This document shows positions 9,465-19,905 of a stretch of 64,000 bases of DNA, piece by piece. A program made the position numbers and the translations under genes. The stretch is from Topomyia yanbarensis. Its lineage: Eukaryota; Arthropoda; Insecta; Diptera; Culicidae. The stretch spans positions 71,093,771 to 71,157,770 of the forward strand of contig NC_080672.1 in NCBI RefSeq assembly GCF_030247195.1, written 5' to 3'. Under the pieces are notes generated by a model. That model was not told where the DNA came from. It did not search any database and saw nothing but the letters and a program-made list of their open reading frames with translations. Each line of letters starts with the position of its first letter. The first letter of the stretch is position 1.

Positions 9465-11537
9465 ATGGACCGTTTCATCATTCAGTACTACTGTTTGAAC
9501 GTGTCGCATTTGTTGGCTGATGAACTGACGTATGAGTTGGTCATCCGTAAAATCGAAGCACATTCCGAACCACGAGGTGTGCAGGAAAGAAAATGTAGAG
9601 CTGAGCTGAACGGAGAAAAACAAGAGAAGGCAACAGAAATCGAATACGAGAAAGGTTGGGAATCTCTATTAGATGAACTTGAAACGTGTGCGAATAGGAT
9701 AGCAGAAATTAGGCATGTGTTAGAAAACAGGCAAGCAAAAAAAGTACCGGATCAAAGACTTAAATCCAGACTTCTGCATTTTCTCTTCCGCACGCTGCGA
9801 ATCAAAGCGCATGCGATTGAAGAGCCTGATCAAAATACCGTCTCTGATTTAGCAGGACAGTGTGTGAGACTTTTGAATGACTACTATTCAATTTCGTCTC
9901 CTTACCCTGAAGTTCGAAGAGCAGAAAGCGATTTGGTAAATAATAGCATACTCAGAATGCAACACGCTCACCCAGAAAGCGAAAATTTAACAGAACCCAC
10001 TAATCAAAACGAACAAAACGATACCCAACATCCCGACAACCCCGTTGATCTTGAAATTCAGGAAAATGACGAATGGGAATACGAAAATGAACCACCCGAA
10101 TCACCACCCCACCGGGAGGCGGATGAACTAAGCAGTGACGATGAAGAGGCCGGTGCGTCCGGTATGCAACCCGTAGAGAATGAGAATACTAAATTGCAAG
10201 AAGAGAACAGACAGTTGCGGGAAATGGTAGAACAGTTATTGTCTCGAATGGAGCTTATGGAAGCCGATAAAAATAAGAAAACAAATCCAGAACAATCGAA
10301 AAACAGTACTCAATTGAACAAAACTTTGGGACATGACCAATCAAATGAATCGAATCTTTCCGGTCAACCAAAACCAAAGTTCTCTTATAAAGAATTCTTA
10401 GATTGGTTGGCTAAGGACCAAAAATTTCCAAACAAGATTTCTGCCAATAAGATAAAAACCAACTTATTACCACCTTCAAAACCACTCAAAGGTGAACCTA
10501 TCGACCGAGAGTATTCAGCTCGAGATAGTACAAATAAGCGACTTCCTATACACAAATGGAAAATTCGTTACGATGGTACAGACGGTGGACGTAGGTTAAA
10601 TGAATTTCTTAAAGAAGTTGAGTTCAATGCGAGATCTGAAGGTTACACAGAAGAAGAACTTTACAACTCTGCTTACCATTTGTTCCTTGGTAAGGCAAGA
10701 TCATGGTATATGGAGGTGAATGAACATAATGAACTCCAAACATGGGCAAATCTAGTGGATGAATTCAAGCGTGAGTTCCTTCCTCCAGATTTGGATTATC
10801 AGTACGAACGCCAAGCACATATGCGAAAGCAAGGTGCAAGGGAACGATTTCAAGATTACTACTTGGACATGACTCGTATATTTCGTAGTATGACAACTTC
10901 TTTGGATGAATCGAAGAGATTTCAAATTCTCTTTCGCAATCTCCGCTCCGAATATAAAAGTGCAATGCTTGCTGCTAATATTACCACGATCGTCCGAATG
11001 AGAGAGTTCGGAAAAAGTTTCGACTCGATTAACTGGCAGTGGTATATTAGAAATGACAAAGACAGCGGTAGAGGTTTAAGAGGAGGTGATAGGCAAGTGA
11101 ATGAGATAGAGACAGATAAAAGACCACAGGGCAAGAATAATTACCGACAATGGAAAAAGGGAGAGAATTTTTCAAGGGAATTCAGAAATTCAAATAGACC
11201 TTCTAATTTTCGAAACGATTCATCGGATCAAAAACAAAATTATAAACAGCAGTCTACAGATAGAAAACCTACGGATCAAAAACCCGATAGTAATCAAAGA
11301 AAAACAGACGATAGTAAACCTGGCCCAAGTAAAAATTTCAACTCACTAGAAAAGGTGTTGAAAGCATATGTTCCAGTAAAAAACGGAACGTGTTTCAATT
11401 GCCACGATTTTGGGCATAATTTTCGCCAATGCAAGCAGGAGAAGCAAACCTTTTGTGAAGTTTGTGGTTTTCCTGGGTTTATTCAAAAAGATTGCCCGTA
11501 TTGTCCAACAAAAAACGCAGAAAAGACTGCTCACTGA
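9465..11537 (+). CDS. gag: Gag of the Ty3/gypsy element
   Basis: This is an intact 690-residue structural polyprotein. The N-terminal third is charged, with acidic stretches. A coiled-coil-like heptad segment (KLQEENRQLREMVEQLLSRM) lies near residues 240-265. A retrotransposon-gag capsid-like region spans about residues 365-530 (for example ARSWYMEVNEH, DEFKREFLP). A Gln/Asn/Lys-rich linker precedes the nucleocapsid. The nucleocapsid has one canonical CCHC knuckle (CFNCHDFGHNFRQC, residues 643-656) and a second, CEVCGFPGFIQKDC (664-677), whose histidine is Phe. Gag should assemble into particles and package RNA. It ends in frame 0 at 11537, overlapping pol, with the slippery site 22-28 nt before its stop. 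Confidence 0.93.
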   Translation: MDRFIIQYYCLNVSHLLADELTYELVIRKIEAHSEPRGVQERKCRAELNGEKQEKATEIEYEKGWESLLDELETCANRIAEIRHVLENRQAKKVPDQRLKSRLLHFLFRTLRIKAHAIEEPDQNTVSDLAGQCVRLLNDYYSISSPYPEVRRAESDLVNNSILRMQHAHPESENLTEPTNQNEQNDTQHPDNPVDLEIQENDEWEYENEPPESPPHREADELSSDDEEAGASGMQPVENENTKLQEENRQLREMVEQLLSRMELMEADKNKKTNPEQSKNSTQLNKTLGHDQSNESNLSGQPKPKFSYKEFLDWLAKDQKFPNKISANKIKTNLLPPSKPLKGEPIDREYSARDSTNKRLPIHKWKIRYDGTDGGRRLNEFLKEVEFNARSEGYTEEELYNSAYHLFLGKARSWYMEVNEHNELQTWANLVDEFKREFLPPDLDYQYERQAHMRKQGARERFQDYYLDMTRIFRSMTTSLDESKRFQILFRNLRSEYKSAMLAANITTIVRMREFGKSFDSINWQWYIRNDKDSGRGLRGGDRQVNEIETDKRPQGKNNYRQWKKGENFSREFRNSNRPSNFRNDSSDQKQNYKQQSTDRKPTDQKPDSNQRKTDDSKPGPSKNFNSLEKVLKAYVPVKNGTCFNCHDFGHNFRQCKQEKQTFCEVCGFPGFIQKDCPYCPTKNAEKTAH

Positions 11538-14500
11538 GGCAGAGTAGTCAAGGTGCTTTACCTGTAAGTCCTCCTATCAACGAAATTGTAGCTACCCACG
11601 ACATTCTCACTCAGCTTGGTTACCAACGAATTGCTCATTCACGATGTGAGGAGGAGGTTAACACTATATTTCTCCACCCACATGGAGATAATAGGCCATT
11701 CGTTCGAATCGAACTGCTCGGAATTAAGCTGGTAGCGTTGTTGGACAGTGGGACGAATCGAAATATTCTAGGAAAAGGTTCAGAACGCTTAGTGGCGAAC
11801 CTAAACCTGAAATGTTCGCCATCCGACTTGACATTGATAACTGCTGAAGGCAATCCAGTAGCTGTGTCAGGAGAAATAGAAATTCCAGTATCATTTAACG
11901 GATTAACGAAATTCGTTTCTTTTGTTGTCGCTCCTTCTCTAAATCGGCAGTGCTATCTCGGTATGTCTTTTTGGGATCAATTCGGAATTTACCCTTCACT
12001 TCGTGATTCGTTTATCGAAACAATAGATGAGCCCGAAGAGTCTGGGGACGATCAACCGAACCTGTCTCCCGAAGAACAAGAAGAGTTAGACAAAGTCAAA
12101 ATGTTATTTCTTATTCCTGAACCTGGCGACATTGGTCGTACCCATCTTCTATCGCACACCATCGAAATTAAAGAAGAGTATCGTGATCACGCTCCGATAC
12201 GTAAGAACCCATACCCCTGGAGTCCACAAATCCAGCAGAAAATTTACAATGCGTTAGATAACATGATTCGCGACGATATTGTAGAAACATCGCGATCTGC
12301 ATGGGCGCAGCCCGTTGTGCCAGTTTCCAAAAGGGACAGCGATGCTGTTCGTTTATGTCTTGACGCGAGGAAACTTAATGAGCGCACTAAGCGTGACGCT
12401 TATCCACTCCCGCATCAAAATCGCATCCTTAGTAGATTAGGGTCATTTAAATATTTAACGACAATCGATTTAAGTCAAGCATTCTTGCAAATCCCTTTAA
12501 GTCCTGAATCGCGACATTTCACCGCTTTTTCCATTCCTGGTAGAGGGTTATTTCAGTTCAAGCGTTTACCTTTTGGGCTGGTGAATAGTCCGGCGACGCT
12601 GAGTAAATTAATGGACATTGTGCTGGGATTTGGAGAGCTAGAACCTTATATATTTGTATATTTAGACGACATTGTTGTCGCGAGCAAAACTTTTAAAGAA
12701 CATGTTGAAAAACTGAAAGAATTAGCTAAAAGATTGCGGGAAGCTAATTTGCGAATCAACCTGATAAAATCAAAATTTTGTGTGCCGGAATTACCTTATT
12801 TAGGCTATATTTTATCAAAAGATGGACTGAGGCCCAATCCGGATCGCGTCCATGCGATTGTCGCGTATGAGGTGCCAAAGTCTGTTCGTGCGTTGCGTAG
12901 ATACCTCGGTATGGTAAATTATTACCGACGGTTTATTGACCAATTCAGCGCACTCACAGCCCCTCTAACAGATCTGCTGCGAAACCGACCCAAATCGGTG
13001 CAGTGGACCAAAGAGGCTGATGTGGCATTCCGAGCAATAAAAGAAAGGTTGATTAGCGCTCCCGTAATGGCGAACCCAGACTTTACTCTCCCATTCACAG
13101 TGCAGACCGATGCGAGCGACCACGCAATAGCTGGCGTTCTAACGCAGGTCCAACAAGGTGATGAGAAAGTAATCTCTTATCACTCAGAGAAATTGAAAGG
13201 CGCTGAACTTAATTATCACGCCGCAGAAAAAGAGGGTTTAGCAGCACTCAGGTGCATCGAGAAGTTCAGGTGTTATATCGAGGGAACCCAATTTATGTTG
13301 GTCACCGATTCCTCAGCGCTGACCTTCATAATGCGGTCTAAATGGAGAACCTCATCTAGATTATCTCGCTGGAGTATCGAACTGCAACAGTACGATATGG
13401 TACTGAAACATCGAAAAGGGAAAGATAACATCGTACCAGATGCTTTATCACGGTCGATGGAGATATCTGCAATTGAAGCCAAATCTGAATGGTATTCACG
13501 ATTATTCTTAGCAATTCAGAGCGAACCTGAAAAATATATGGATTTTAAAATCGATAATAACAAAATCTATAAATATGTGTCTTCGCAAACCGATATGTTA
13601 GACTACGTTTTTGATTGGAAATTATGTGTTCCTGAGTCGAAACGAATTGAAATCCTTATCAAAGAACACGATAATTCCTTTCACATTGGGTACGAGAAAA
13701 CCGTCGAGAAAATTAAAAAACGGTATTATTGGCCTCGAATGACGGCCGACATTGAACGGTACGTTTCGAATTGCGAAACTTGCAAAAGGATCAAACACTC
13801 AACTACTTCGGTAGTGCCGGAAATGGGAAACCAGCGTGTCACCACCAAGCCATTCCAGATCCTCACGATGGACTACATCCAATCTCTTCCAAGAAGTTCT
13901 CGAGGTAACGCGCATCTACTGGTCCTTATGGATGTGTTCTCGAAATTTTGTCTCTTGACTCCTGTTCGGAAGATTTCCTCAGCTAGTGTTTGTGAGATTC
14001 TAGAACAGCTTTGGTTTAGACGACTGGCTGTTCCCCAGTACATAATTTCCGATAATGCGACAACTTTCCTTTCGAAAGAGTTCCAAGGACTACTTTCCAA
14101 ATATGAAGTGCAACACTGGGCAAGTGCAAGGCATCATAGCCAAGCTAATCCCACAGAAAGACTGAATCGAACGATCAACTCGATGATCAGAAGCTATGTG
14201 CGAGAAAATCAGAAATTATGGGATACACGAATCTCGGAAGTAGAGTTTGTTTTGAATAATACAATTCACTCTACTATTAAATATACTCCTTACCGAGTGA
14301 TCTTCGGTCACGAAATACCAACAAAGGGTTCGGATCATCGACTCCAACCGGTCGATGAACTTTCAGAAGAAGATAGAATGGGACGGATGAAGAATATAAG
14401 TCGAGCAGTTTACGAAAGGGTAGTCGATCATCTTCAGAAAGCGCACGAAGACACGAAGAGGAAGTACGATCTAAGGCACAAAAGATACTCCCCGACATTT

Positions 14501-14689
14501 AGTATCGGTCAGAGAGTGTTCAAACGTACGTTCCGGCAGTCATCAGCTGTCGATAATTTTAATGCCAAGTTGGGCGAAGTCTACGAACCATGTGTGATAA
14601 TAACAAAAAAGGGAACGTGTTCTTACGAAGTCAGCGATTTGAAAGGGAAAAGCCTCGGTGTGTTTTCCGCTGGCGATTTAAAAGTCTAA
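11462..14689 (+). CDS. pol: Pol polyprotein (protease, RT, RNase H, integrase)
   Basis: This open frame is in the -1 frame relative to gag, and translation most likely enters by frameshifting at 11510-11516, not at the ATG at 11462. Domain order: aspartic protease with DSG (LLDSGTNRN, near 11740); reverse transcriptase with the YLDD box (near 12660); RNase H (QTDASDHAIAG, near 13100); integrase HHCC zinc domain (13669-13785, CETC); and the D,D,E core (TMDY near 13868, SDN near 14050, Glu of NPTERLNR near 14147). The C-terminus resembles a GPY/F-type module. All visible catalytic residues are present and there are no internal stops, so the element looks competent. The domain order places it in Ty3/gypsy. 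Confidence 0.93.
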   Translation: MWFSWVYSKRLPVLSNKKRRKDCSLRQSSQGALPVSPPINEIVATHDILTQLGYQRIAHSRCEEEVNTIFLHPHGDNRPFVRIELLGIKLVALLDSGTNRNILGKGSERLVANLNLKCSPSDLTLITAEGNPVAVSGEIEIPVSFNGLTKFVSFVVAPSLNRQCYLGMSFWDQFGIYPSLRDSFIETIDEPEESGDDQPNLSPEEQEELDKVKMLFLIPEPGDIGRTHLLSHTIEIKEEYRDHAPIRKNPYPWSPQIQQKIYNALDNMIRDDIVETSRSAWAQPVVPVSKRDSDAVRLCLDARKLNERTKRDAYPLPHQNRILSRLGSFKYLTTIDLSQAFLQIPLSPESRHFTAFSIPGRGLFQFKRLPFGLVNSPATLSKLMDIVLGFGELEPYIFVYLDDIVVASKTFKEHVEKLKELAKRLREANLRINLIKSKFCVPELPYLGYILSKDGLRPNPDRVHAIVAYEVPKSVRALRRYLGMVNYYRRFIDQFSALTAPLTDLLRNRPKSVQWTKEADVAFRAIKERLISAPVMANPDFTLPFTVQTDASDHAIAGVLTQVQQGDEKVISYHSEKLKGAELNYHAAEKEGLAALRCIEKFRCYIEGTQFMLVTDSSALTFIMRSKWRTSSRLSRWSIELQQYDMVLKHRKGKDNIVPDALSRSMEISAIEAKSEWYSRLFLAIQSEPEKYMDFKIDNNKIYKYVSSQTDMLDYVFDWKLCVPESKRIEILIKEHDNSFHIGYEKTVEKIKKRYYWPRMTADIERYVSNCETCKRIKHSTTSVVPEMGNQRVTTKPFQILTMDYIQSLPRSSRGNAHLLVLMDVFSKFCLLTPVRKISSASVCEILEQLWFRRLAVPQYIISDNATTFLSKEFQGLLSKYEVQHWASARHHSQANPTERLNRTINSMIRSYVRENQKLWDTRISEVEFVLNNTIHSTIKYTPYRVIFGHEIPTKGSDHRLQPVDELSEEDRMGRMKNISRAVYERVVDHLQKAHEDTKRKYDLRHKRYSPTFSIGQRVFKRTFRQSSAVDNFNAKLGEVYEPCVIITKKGTCSYEVSDLKGKSLGVFSAGDLKV
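11510..11549 (+). promoter_or_regulatory. Programmed -1 ribosomal frameshift signal (gag-pol)
   Basis: The heptamer A AAA AAC occupies 11510-11516 in the correct phase for gag. An 8-nt spacer follows (11517-11524), then a stem-loop with arms GACTGCT (11525-11531) and AGTAGTC (11543-11549): seven pairs, one of them G-U, and an 11-nt loop. The signal lies inside the gag/pol overlap, just before the gag stop. Heptamer, spacer and hairpin all match the known requirements for -1 frameshifting. Function is inferred. Confidence 0.85.
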
Positions 14690-15827
14690 AATAAAAAGAA
14701 TAGTGCATTAGTATTATACGGCGGCGAATTTTGTGATAATTTAACGTGCGATCTTTGTTACGTGTCATCTAGAGATCGATACGTTGGCAGTTTTCCAAGT
14801 TTTATTCCGCTATGCGAGCACTGTGCACGATTAAAGTTTGTTTCCCGGGAGCAATGAAATGAAAGCTTGAGGTGAGCAATATTTTTACGCTTACAATAGG
14901 TACCTAAATAGAAAAAAATAATACAATTGTTGAATGATTAATCATTACGATTTCACTATGTGGATATTATTTACCGCTAGATACAAGATCGTAGACTTTT
15001 TTTGATCTTGTTGAAGCAAGTGTTAAATATCGACCAGTGAAATGATGCTCAGCGTTCTCACAGGTTACGATCGAGAGGATTAAACTTTTGATGCACATGG
15101 ACACTATTATAAAGAAAATCATCTTATATCCCTGTTGGATCAACATCTTCCCTAATTAATTTAAATACTGTTAATTACACGCACAATTTTCATCAAATTT
15201 GATTGGCTTCGGTTTAAGAACCAGCCAAACGCACGATCGACGACATTTACCCGTAAAAGTGATCATTGGCCAATTGTTCTCAACGTGATAGTGTTCGTCT
15301 TCTTTGCCGGCAAAGCAGGCTGTTCTTAAACCCAACCGAATCGAACCCACCATACCGCTGATCAATATTTTCTTTTGTTATATCAGTTAATTATATATGT
15401 GTTTGCTGTGAGTTCATATAAGTCTATCTCACGATCGATCATTCGTGATCAGTGAACGTACCCCGCGCGCGATTATTAGTGTTAGATTTGTCGGAGTGCA
15501 AATCGATTGCATCCACTGAATGTATCAATTTACATGACTTTTGTGTTGTGAATAATGTTCCGGAACTGTAAATAGTTATTTTCTTTGTTTTTTTGTTTAT
15601 TTATAGTTAAAATCGAATAAATTAATAATAAGAATACAGTGATGTTTGATAATCGTTAAAACTGTTGAATTAAATGTTAAATCCACTTTATGGTATTTGT
15701 TATGTTTGTTCGGTCAATATTTGCTGAGTAATTGGGTACAGGTGCGGCATTACGCTGTGTTTCTAGAAGTTTTCCTTCAAAAAATTATTAATTACATTAA
15801 TAATTTTTTCCCCGAGCGATCTGGTAG
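14690..15827 (+). other. Untranslated 3' region of the LTR element (no env)
   Basis: About 1.1 kb between pol and the 3' LTR with no credible open frame. It contains an imperfect inverted repeat (15201-15226 with 15318-15342, enclosing the palindrome TTTGCCGGCAAA). A 14-bp perfect stem with a TAC loop lies at 15779-15809, just before the LTR. No polypurine run is visible directly before the LTR. Confidence 0.7.
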
Positions 15828-16877
15828 TGTGACCTTTCGTTCACTTTTCGCAGGTTCACTGTTCTTTATCATGACCTTACGGATTAAATTAAATATATAT
15901 GGGGAAAAATCACTTAATATTATTTAGCTAGATAGGATTAAAATAAATATTAAAACGAACTATTAGATTTAAAAGTCAAATATAAAATCAATTATAATAA
16001 AATAAATTAAAAATTAACATGCATAAAATTCATATAATAAAATTGCTTTAGCTAGATAGACGGCACAACGATCAAATTGAAAAACTCTACACAAACTAGG
16101 ATTTATATTCAGCTCATGCAACACTACACGCCACAAACACCCACCAATACCCATACTCCAGAGAACTGAAGTTGATTTGGTAACCACGGCTGATCAATGG
16201 GAAATCGGAGGCAAGGTTCCGGGAAACTCGGCAACCGACTCGATCGTCACTTGGACTTGGAACAGCAAACCATCCACACGGCTTTTGGAGAAACTTATTA
16301 AAGTAATCAATGCGAAGTTAAGAAAAATTATAAAAAGTTTATATTACAAATATCAACCTTGAAATCGTGGAAACCATCATCTTGAACGAGCGTTTGCCGT
16401 AACAACCGTAGCACAATTCCGGGTCGCATATCGAATTGCGGTTTTCCGGAGGTAAAGCAACCGATCCACGTGCTTCAGAGTTTCAGCGAGACGACAAGTT
16501 CGAGAGAGAAGCGCACGAGTTCCCGAACCAGCCTGTTACCACCAAAAAGGCCATCAGGGCTCCGGAAGAGGATCGCCTTGGTCTGAGTTGGAGTCATCGG
16601 AACCAGAACCAAAAGAGGACGACGGCAACGGCAGGTGCGCAACGGGCCCACACACTCCACACCTACACAATCCCTGTAAGTAATCATTTGTACCAAAGTA
16701 GGGCATTAGGGACGTTAGGGACCTTGAGGATAGAGTGCCAAATAAAACGACGGTTAGGATCAAAAAAGTGATTTTCCCCCTTTAAACCTTGAGAAACCGC
16801 ACGGCGAGGATTGTGCCGACCCTGGGGTTAGGGTAGAGTTCCGTGCGACTGAGCGGGCGGTAACGAAGGAAGTTACA
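15828..16877 (+). repeat. 3' LTR (1050 bp)
   Basis: Same length as the 5' LTR and differing at two sites only. AATAAA at 16741-16746 would be the element's poly(A) signal. Followed directly by the duplicated ATTC. Confidence 0.95.
16741..16746 (+). terminator. Poly(A) signal in the 3' LTR
   Basis: AATAAA in the GC-rich half of the LTR, the usual place for LTR polyadenylation. Inferred from position. Confidence 0.5.
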
Positions 16878-17159
16878 ATTCCGATATTTAGTTTTCAAGA
16901 TATGGATGTTTGATTGTGTAAAAACTGATTTAATCCACCTATCTTACACATATCACTATGGGATCATTATGATTAGTGTTGGAGAATACATGTGAAGTAG
17001 GCACCCAACTAGTAGAAGGATGAACACGGTTTCGAATTCAGCACGAATAATACAACGAAAACAATTTATAAATTATAGAAAATCAATTAAACAAATTATA
17101 TCAAAAAATATTTAAGCGAGCGAATGAATCAAATTGATTCAGCTCATTGAGTCAAATAT

Positions 17160-18290
17160 TAGACAATTTAAAAAAAATTAAAATTGATCGAATAAATCAA
17201 ATTGATTCATACTAACAAGTTGGATGGAATGAATAAAAAGAAGAACTGAAAGGAATAAAAAATAATAAAACGAAGAAACCGAATAGAATGAATGAACTGG
17301 GAAAAATAATAGAATTAATAAATTTAATGAAACAATAAAATTAAAAAAATTAAAATTAATGAAATGTTTAAACTGAATGTATGGGATAAATAAAATGAGC
17401 AAAATAACTAAAATGAATAAATTTAACAAAATAAATAAAATAAATAGAATAAATAAAATAATTAAAATAAATAATATTAATAAAATAAATAAAGCAAATA
17501 AAATAAATAAAATATTTAAAATAAATAAAATAATTAAAATAAGCAAAATAAATAAAATTAAATAGCTAAAATAAATAAAACATAAAAAACGATATGGATT
17601 AAATTATTAAAATCTATTAAATGAAAGAAATATACAAAATAAATAGAATTGGTAGAATGAAAGAAGAAGAAAAAGAACCAGAATAAATTGCATTCAATGA
17701 TTAATCTGGAAAACAAAGCAATATTAAACAATTCGATGTTTACGTGAGGAAATTTAACCTCAACGTTATAACTGTTCGAAAACGTTTTTATAAACATCAT
17801 AGACATGCAGGGGTTATAAAAATAAGTATAATGAATTGAATGAATAAAATAAACAAAACGAAAGATAATGATCAAGAGAATTAATAAAATAATAATGACA
17901 ATAAAATAATTAAAATGAAAAATTAAACGATCTCAAAAAGTTATAAAATTAACAGAATAAATTAATTTGTGTCAAATTAATTACTTGGATTCGAATAAAC
18001 TGAACGATTGAAAAAAGTAGTCCGACTATAAAAATTAAAAAACTATGAATTGCATGATCTGGAAAAAATAAATAAAATGCATAAAATGAAAACAGTAAAT
18101 AAAATAAGTAAAATAAATAATATGAATAAAATGCACGAAATGTAAAAACTGATCAGAATGAATTCAAAGGATGAAACGAATAAAATAGATGAAATGAACT
18201 CAAATGAACAAAATGAATAAAAAGAATGCTGAATCAAATAAATCCATCGAATGAATATACTGAAGCACGAAATTTAAAAAAAAACTTAAA
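17160..18290. repeat. AT-rich degenerate simple-sequence array (AATAAA/AAATG-like)
   Basis: Imperfect runs of AATAAAATAAAT, AATGAATAAAAT and similar words over about 1.1 kb. Clean stretches (17395-17580) alternate with decayed ones. The long hydrophobic open frames seen on the minus strand are translations of this simple sequence, not genes. A smaller block of the same kind is at 19740-19905. Confidence 0.85.
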
Positions 18291-19289
18291 TATAGTTAAT
18301 GAATAAAATTAATTGTACGAATTTGAGAACCATTGATTCAGAAAGATCGGAAATATTTGGTAAAATCCCATTGTTTCAAAAATTACAATGCACTTTCTAG
18401 TGTTTCCATTTTTTTCTGTTTTCACATTTTCGTTTTTTCTTTTTTCGACGATGTCGTTTAAGATTATCTGGTATTTTTATTTTATTTATACACTTGTATT
18501 AGTATGCAGGATATTGGAGCGTTCAATTTGTTTTTAGATTTCAAAGGTGTCTTTTTGGTCACAGATTTCTTACAAAAGTATTTTGTGCAGTATAAAATTT
18601 TCAGGTCCAGTATATTATCGCGTAATTGGAAATAGTTAACTAAGATAAGGTCACATGTGCTTTCAAACACCTTATAAAAAGAGCGACAGAGAAATAATGC
18701 TGGTTCCCATTCACAGTAAATATTTCAAAGTATTCACTTGCATTGAAGTATATAGATGGGAGTATGTAGGCTATGTTGGCGATTATATTATTATCACAAA
18801 AGCTGTGCATTCAGTCGATAACAATGCAGTCTGTTTCCAATCACACTTATAGCTTGCGAATTAATTCATTCGGAATTCAAGTTCCGGAGATTCGATTAAT
18901 GAGTTCGATAAAATGAATACCACGAAAAAGACTACTAATTGTGTCTGCCATTGAAACTCCCTCTGAAGCGTTCTCAGCATAGAGCAAATATGGGCAACCG
19001 AAACCTTCGCTATAAGTTAGAAGAACCATTAAACCTGCGTCCCCTATCAAGAGCTCAAGGGGTCTTTAGAAGACTTTTTTCGGATCTAATTCGTAGATAT
19101 TTTCGGACTTTGATCCATTATTTTTCACAAAAGTTCATACCAATACAGTATATAGGTATATTCAATATTATCAAAACAATACATCTTAGTTTTCAGATGA
19201 CATGTTTGAATGCATGTTTTATTCAAAATTAAAAAGATATACGAAATGTTTAAAAAACGCACGTGAAATTCATGTTTTAAAATTTTTTA
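18291..19289. other. Intron stretch without recognised features
   Basis: AT-rich, with no splice-consistent coding exon and no repeat that I can name. Confidence 0.5.
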
Positions 19290-19700
19290 TCTTCAAACAT
19301 CCATATTACCCAGTTAAGCCGAATATTTTTCTGAGATTCCCAATGATTTTCTTGATTATAGCGTATATAAACACTTACTATAGAATTAAATTGAATTGGA
19401 GTTGATGTAGTTTTTCGATTTTTTGGTCACATATCTTCCCATAGTGCAACGTTTCGAAGGGGAATCCCTACATCTTCAGGGGAAAGCAGAGTTTGAACAT
19501 AAATTAGGTACAGTTTTCTCATCATACAAGCAATTTGCAAATTGTCGCAGGACTACAAATATTTTCTTTTCCAAGTAAGATGTAATATTAATTTTGTTCC
19601 CATTCGTGACTCTGTTGTATACATCAATGCAAAAAACTATTCCCTAGAAAGAGCGGACAAAAACTAGTTTTGTCTTCCCCAACCTTGGACAGTAAAATTA
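19290..19700 (+). repeat. Dispersed repeat, copy 1 (second copy at 46585-46975)
   Basis: It shares ordered blocks with 46585-46975: CTTCAAACATCCATATTACC, GGAGTTGATGT, CAACGTTTCG, TTTCTCA, GACTACAAATATT, and GCAAAAAACTATT...TAGTTTTGTCTTC. The two copies are in the same orientation and have diverged with small indels. There is no coding capacity. The type is unknown. Confidence 0.7.
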
Positions 19701-19739
19701 TATAATGCTACTGGAATTTTTTTCACCAGGACCAGATTA

Positions 19740-19905
19740 TTGAAATAAGGAAACAATAAAATGTATGAACTGGAAAAAAAGAATAGAGAGCATAAAAAGA
19801 AAACAGTGAATAAAATAAGTTAAATGAATGATATGAATAAAATGTATGAAAAGAATAAAATGATAAAATAAAATTGATTAAACGAACTCAAATGAATAAA
19901 ACGAA
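19740..19905. repeat. AT-rich simple-sequence block
   Basis: Degenerate AATAAAATG / ATGAATAAAA words, like those at 17160-18290. Confidence 0.7.

Larger units (their letters stand above)
7966..16877 (+). mobile_element. Complete Ty3/gypsy LTR retrotransposon (8,912 bp), very young
   Basis: Two 1050-bp LTRs (7966-9015 and 15828-16877) both start TGTGACC and end GTTACA, giving TG...CA ends. They flank an intact gag and an intact pol in the order protease, reverse transcriptase, RNase H, integrase, as in Ty3/gypsy. The flanking 4-bp target duplication is ATTC at 7962-7965 and 16878-16881. The LTRs differ at only two positions (8009/15871 and 8339/16201). There is no env. The primer-binding site TGGCGACC resembles that of the mdg1/412 group. 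It lies in the Sox intron in the same orientation as the gene. Confidence 0.95.

Noticed and set aside
17178..18237. Hydrophobic 'membrane protein' frames on the minus strand
   Set aside because: They are translations of AT-rich simple sequence (ILFILF repeats) with no other coding sign.
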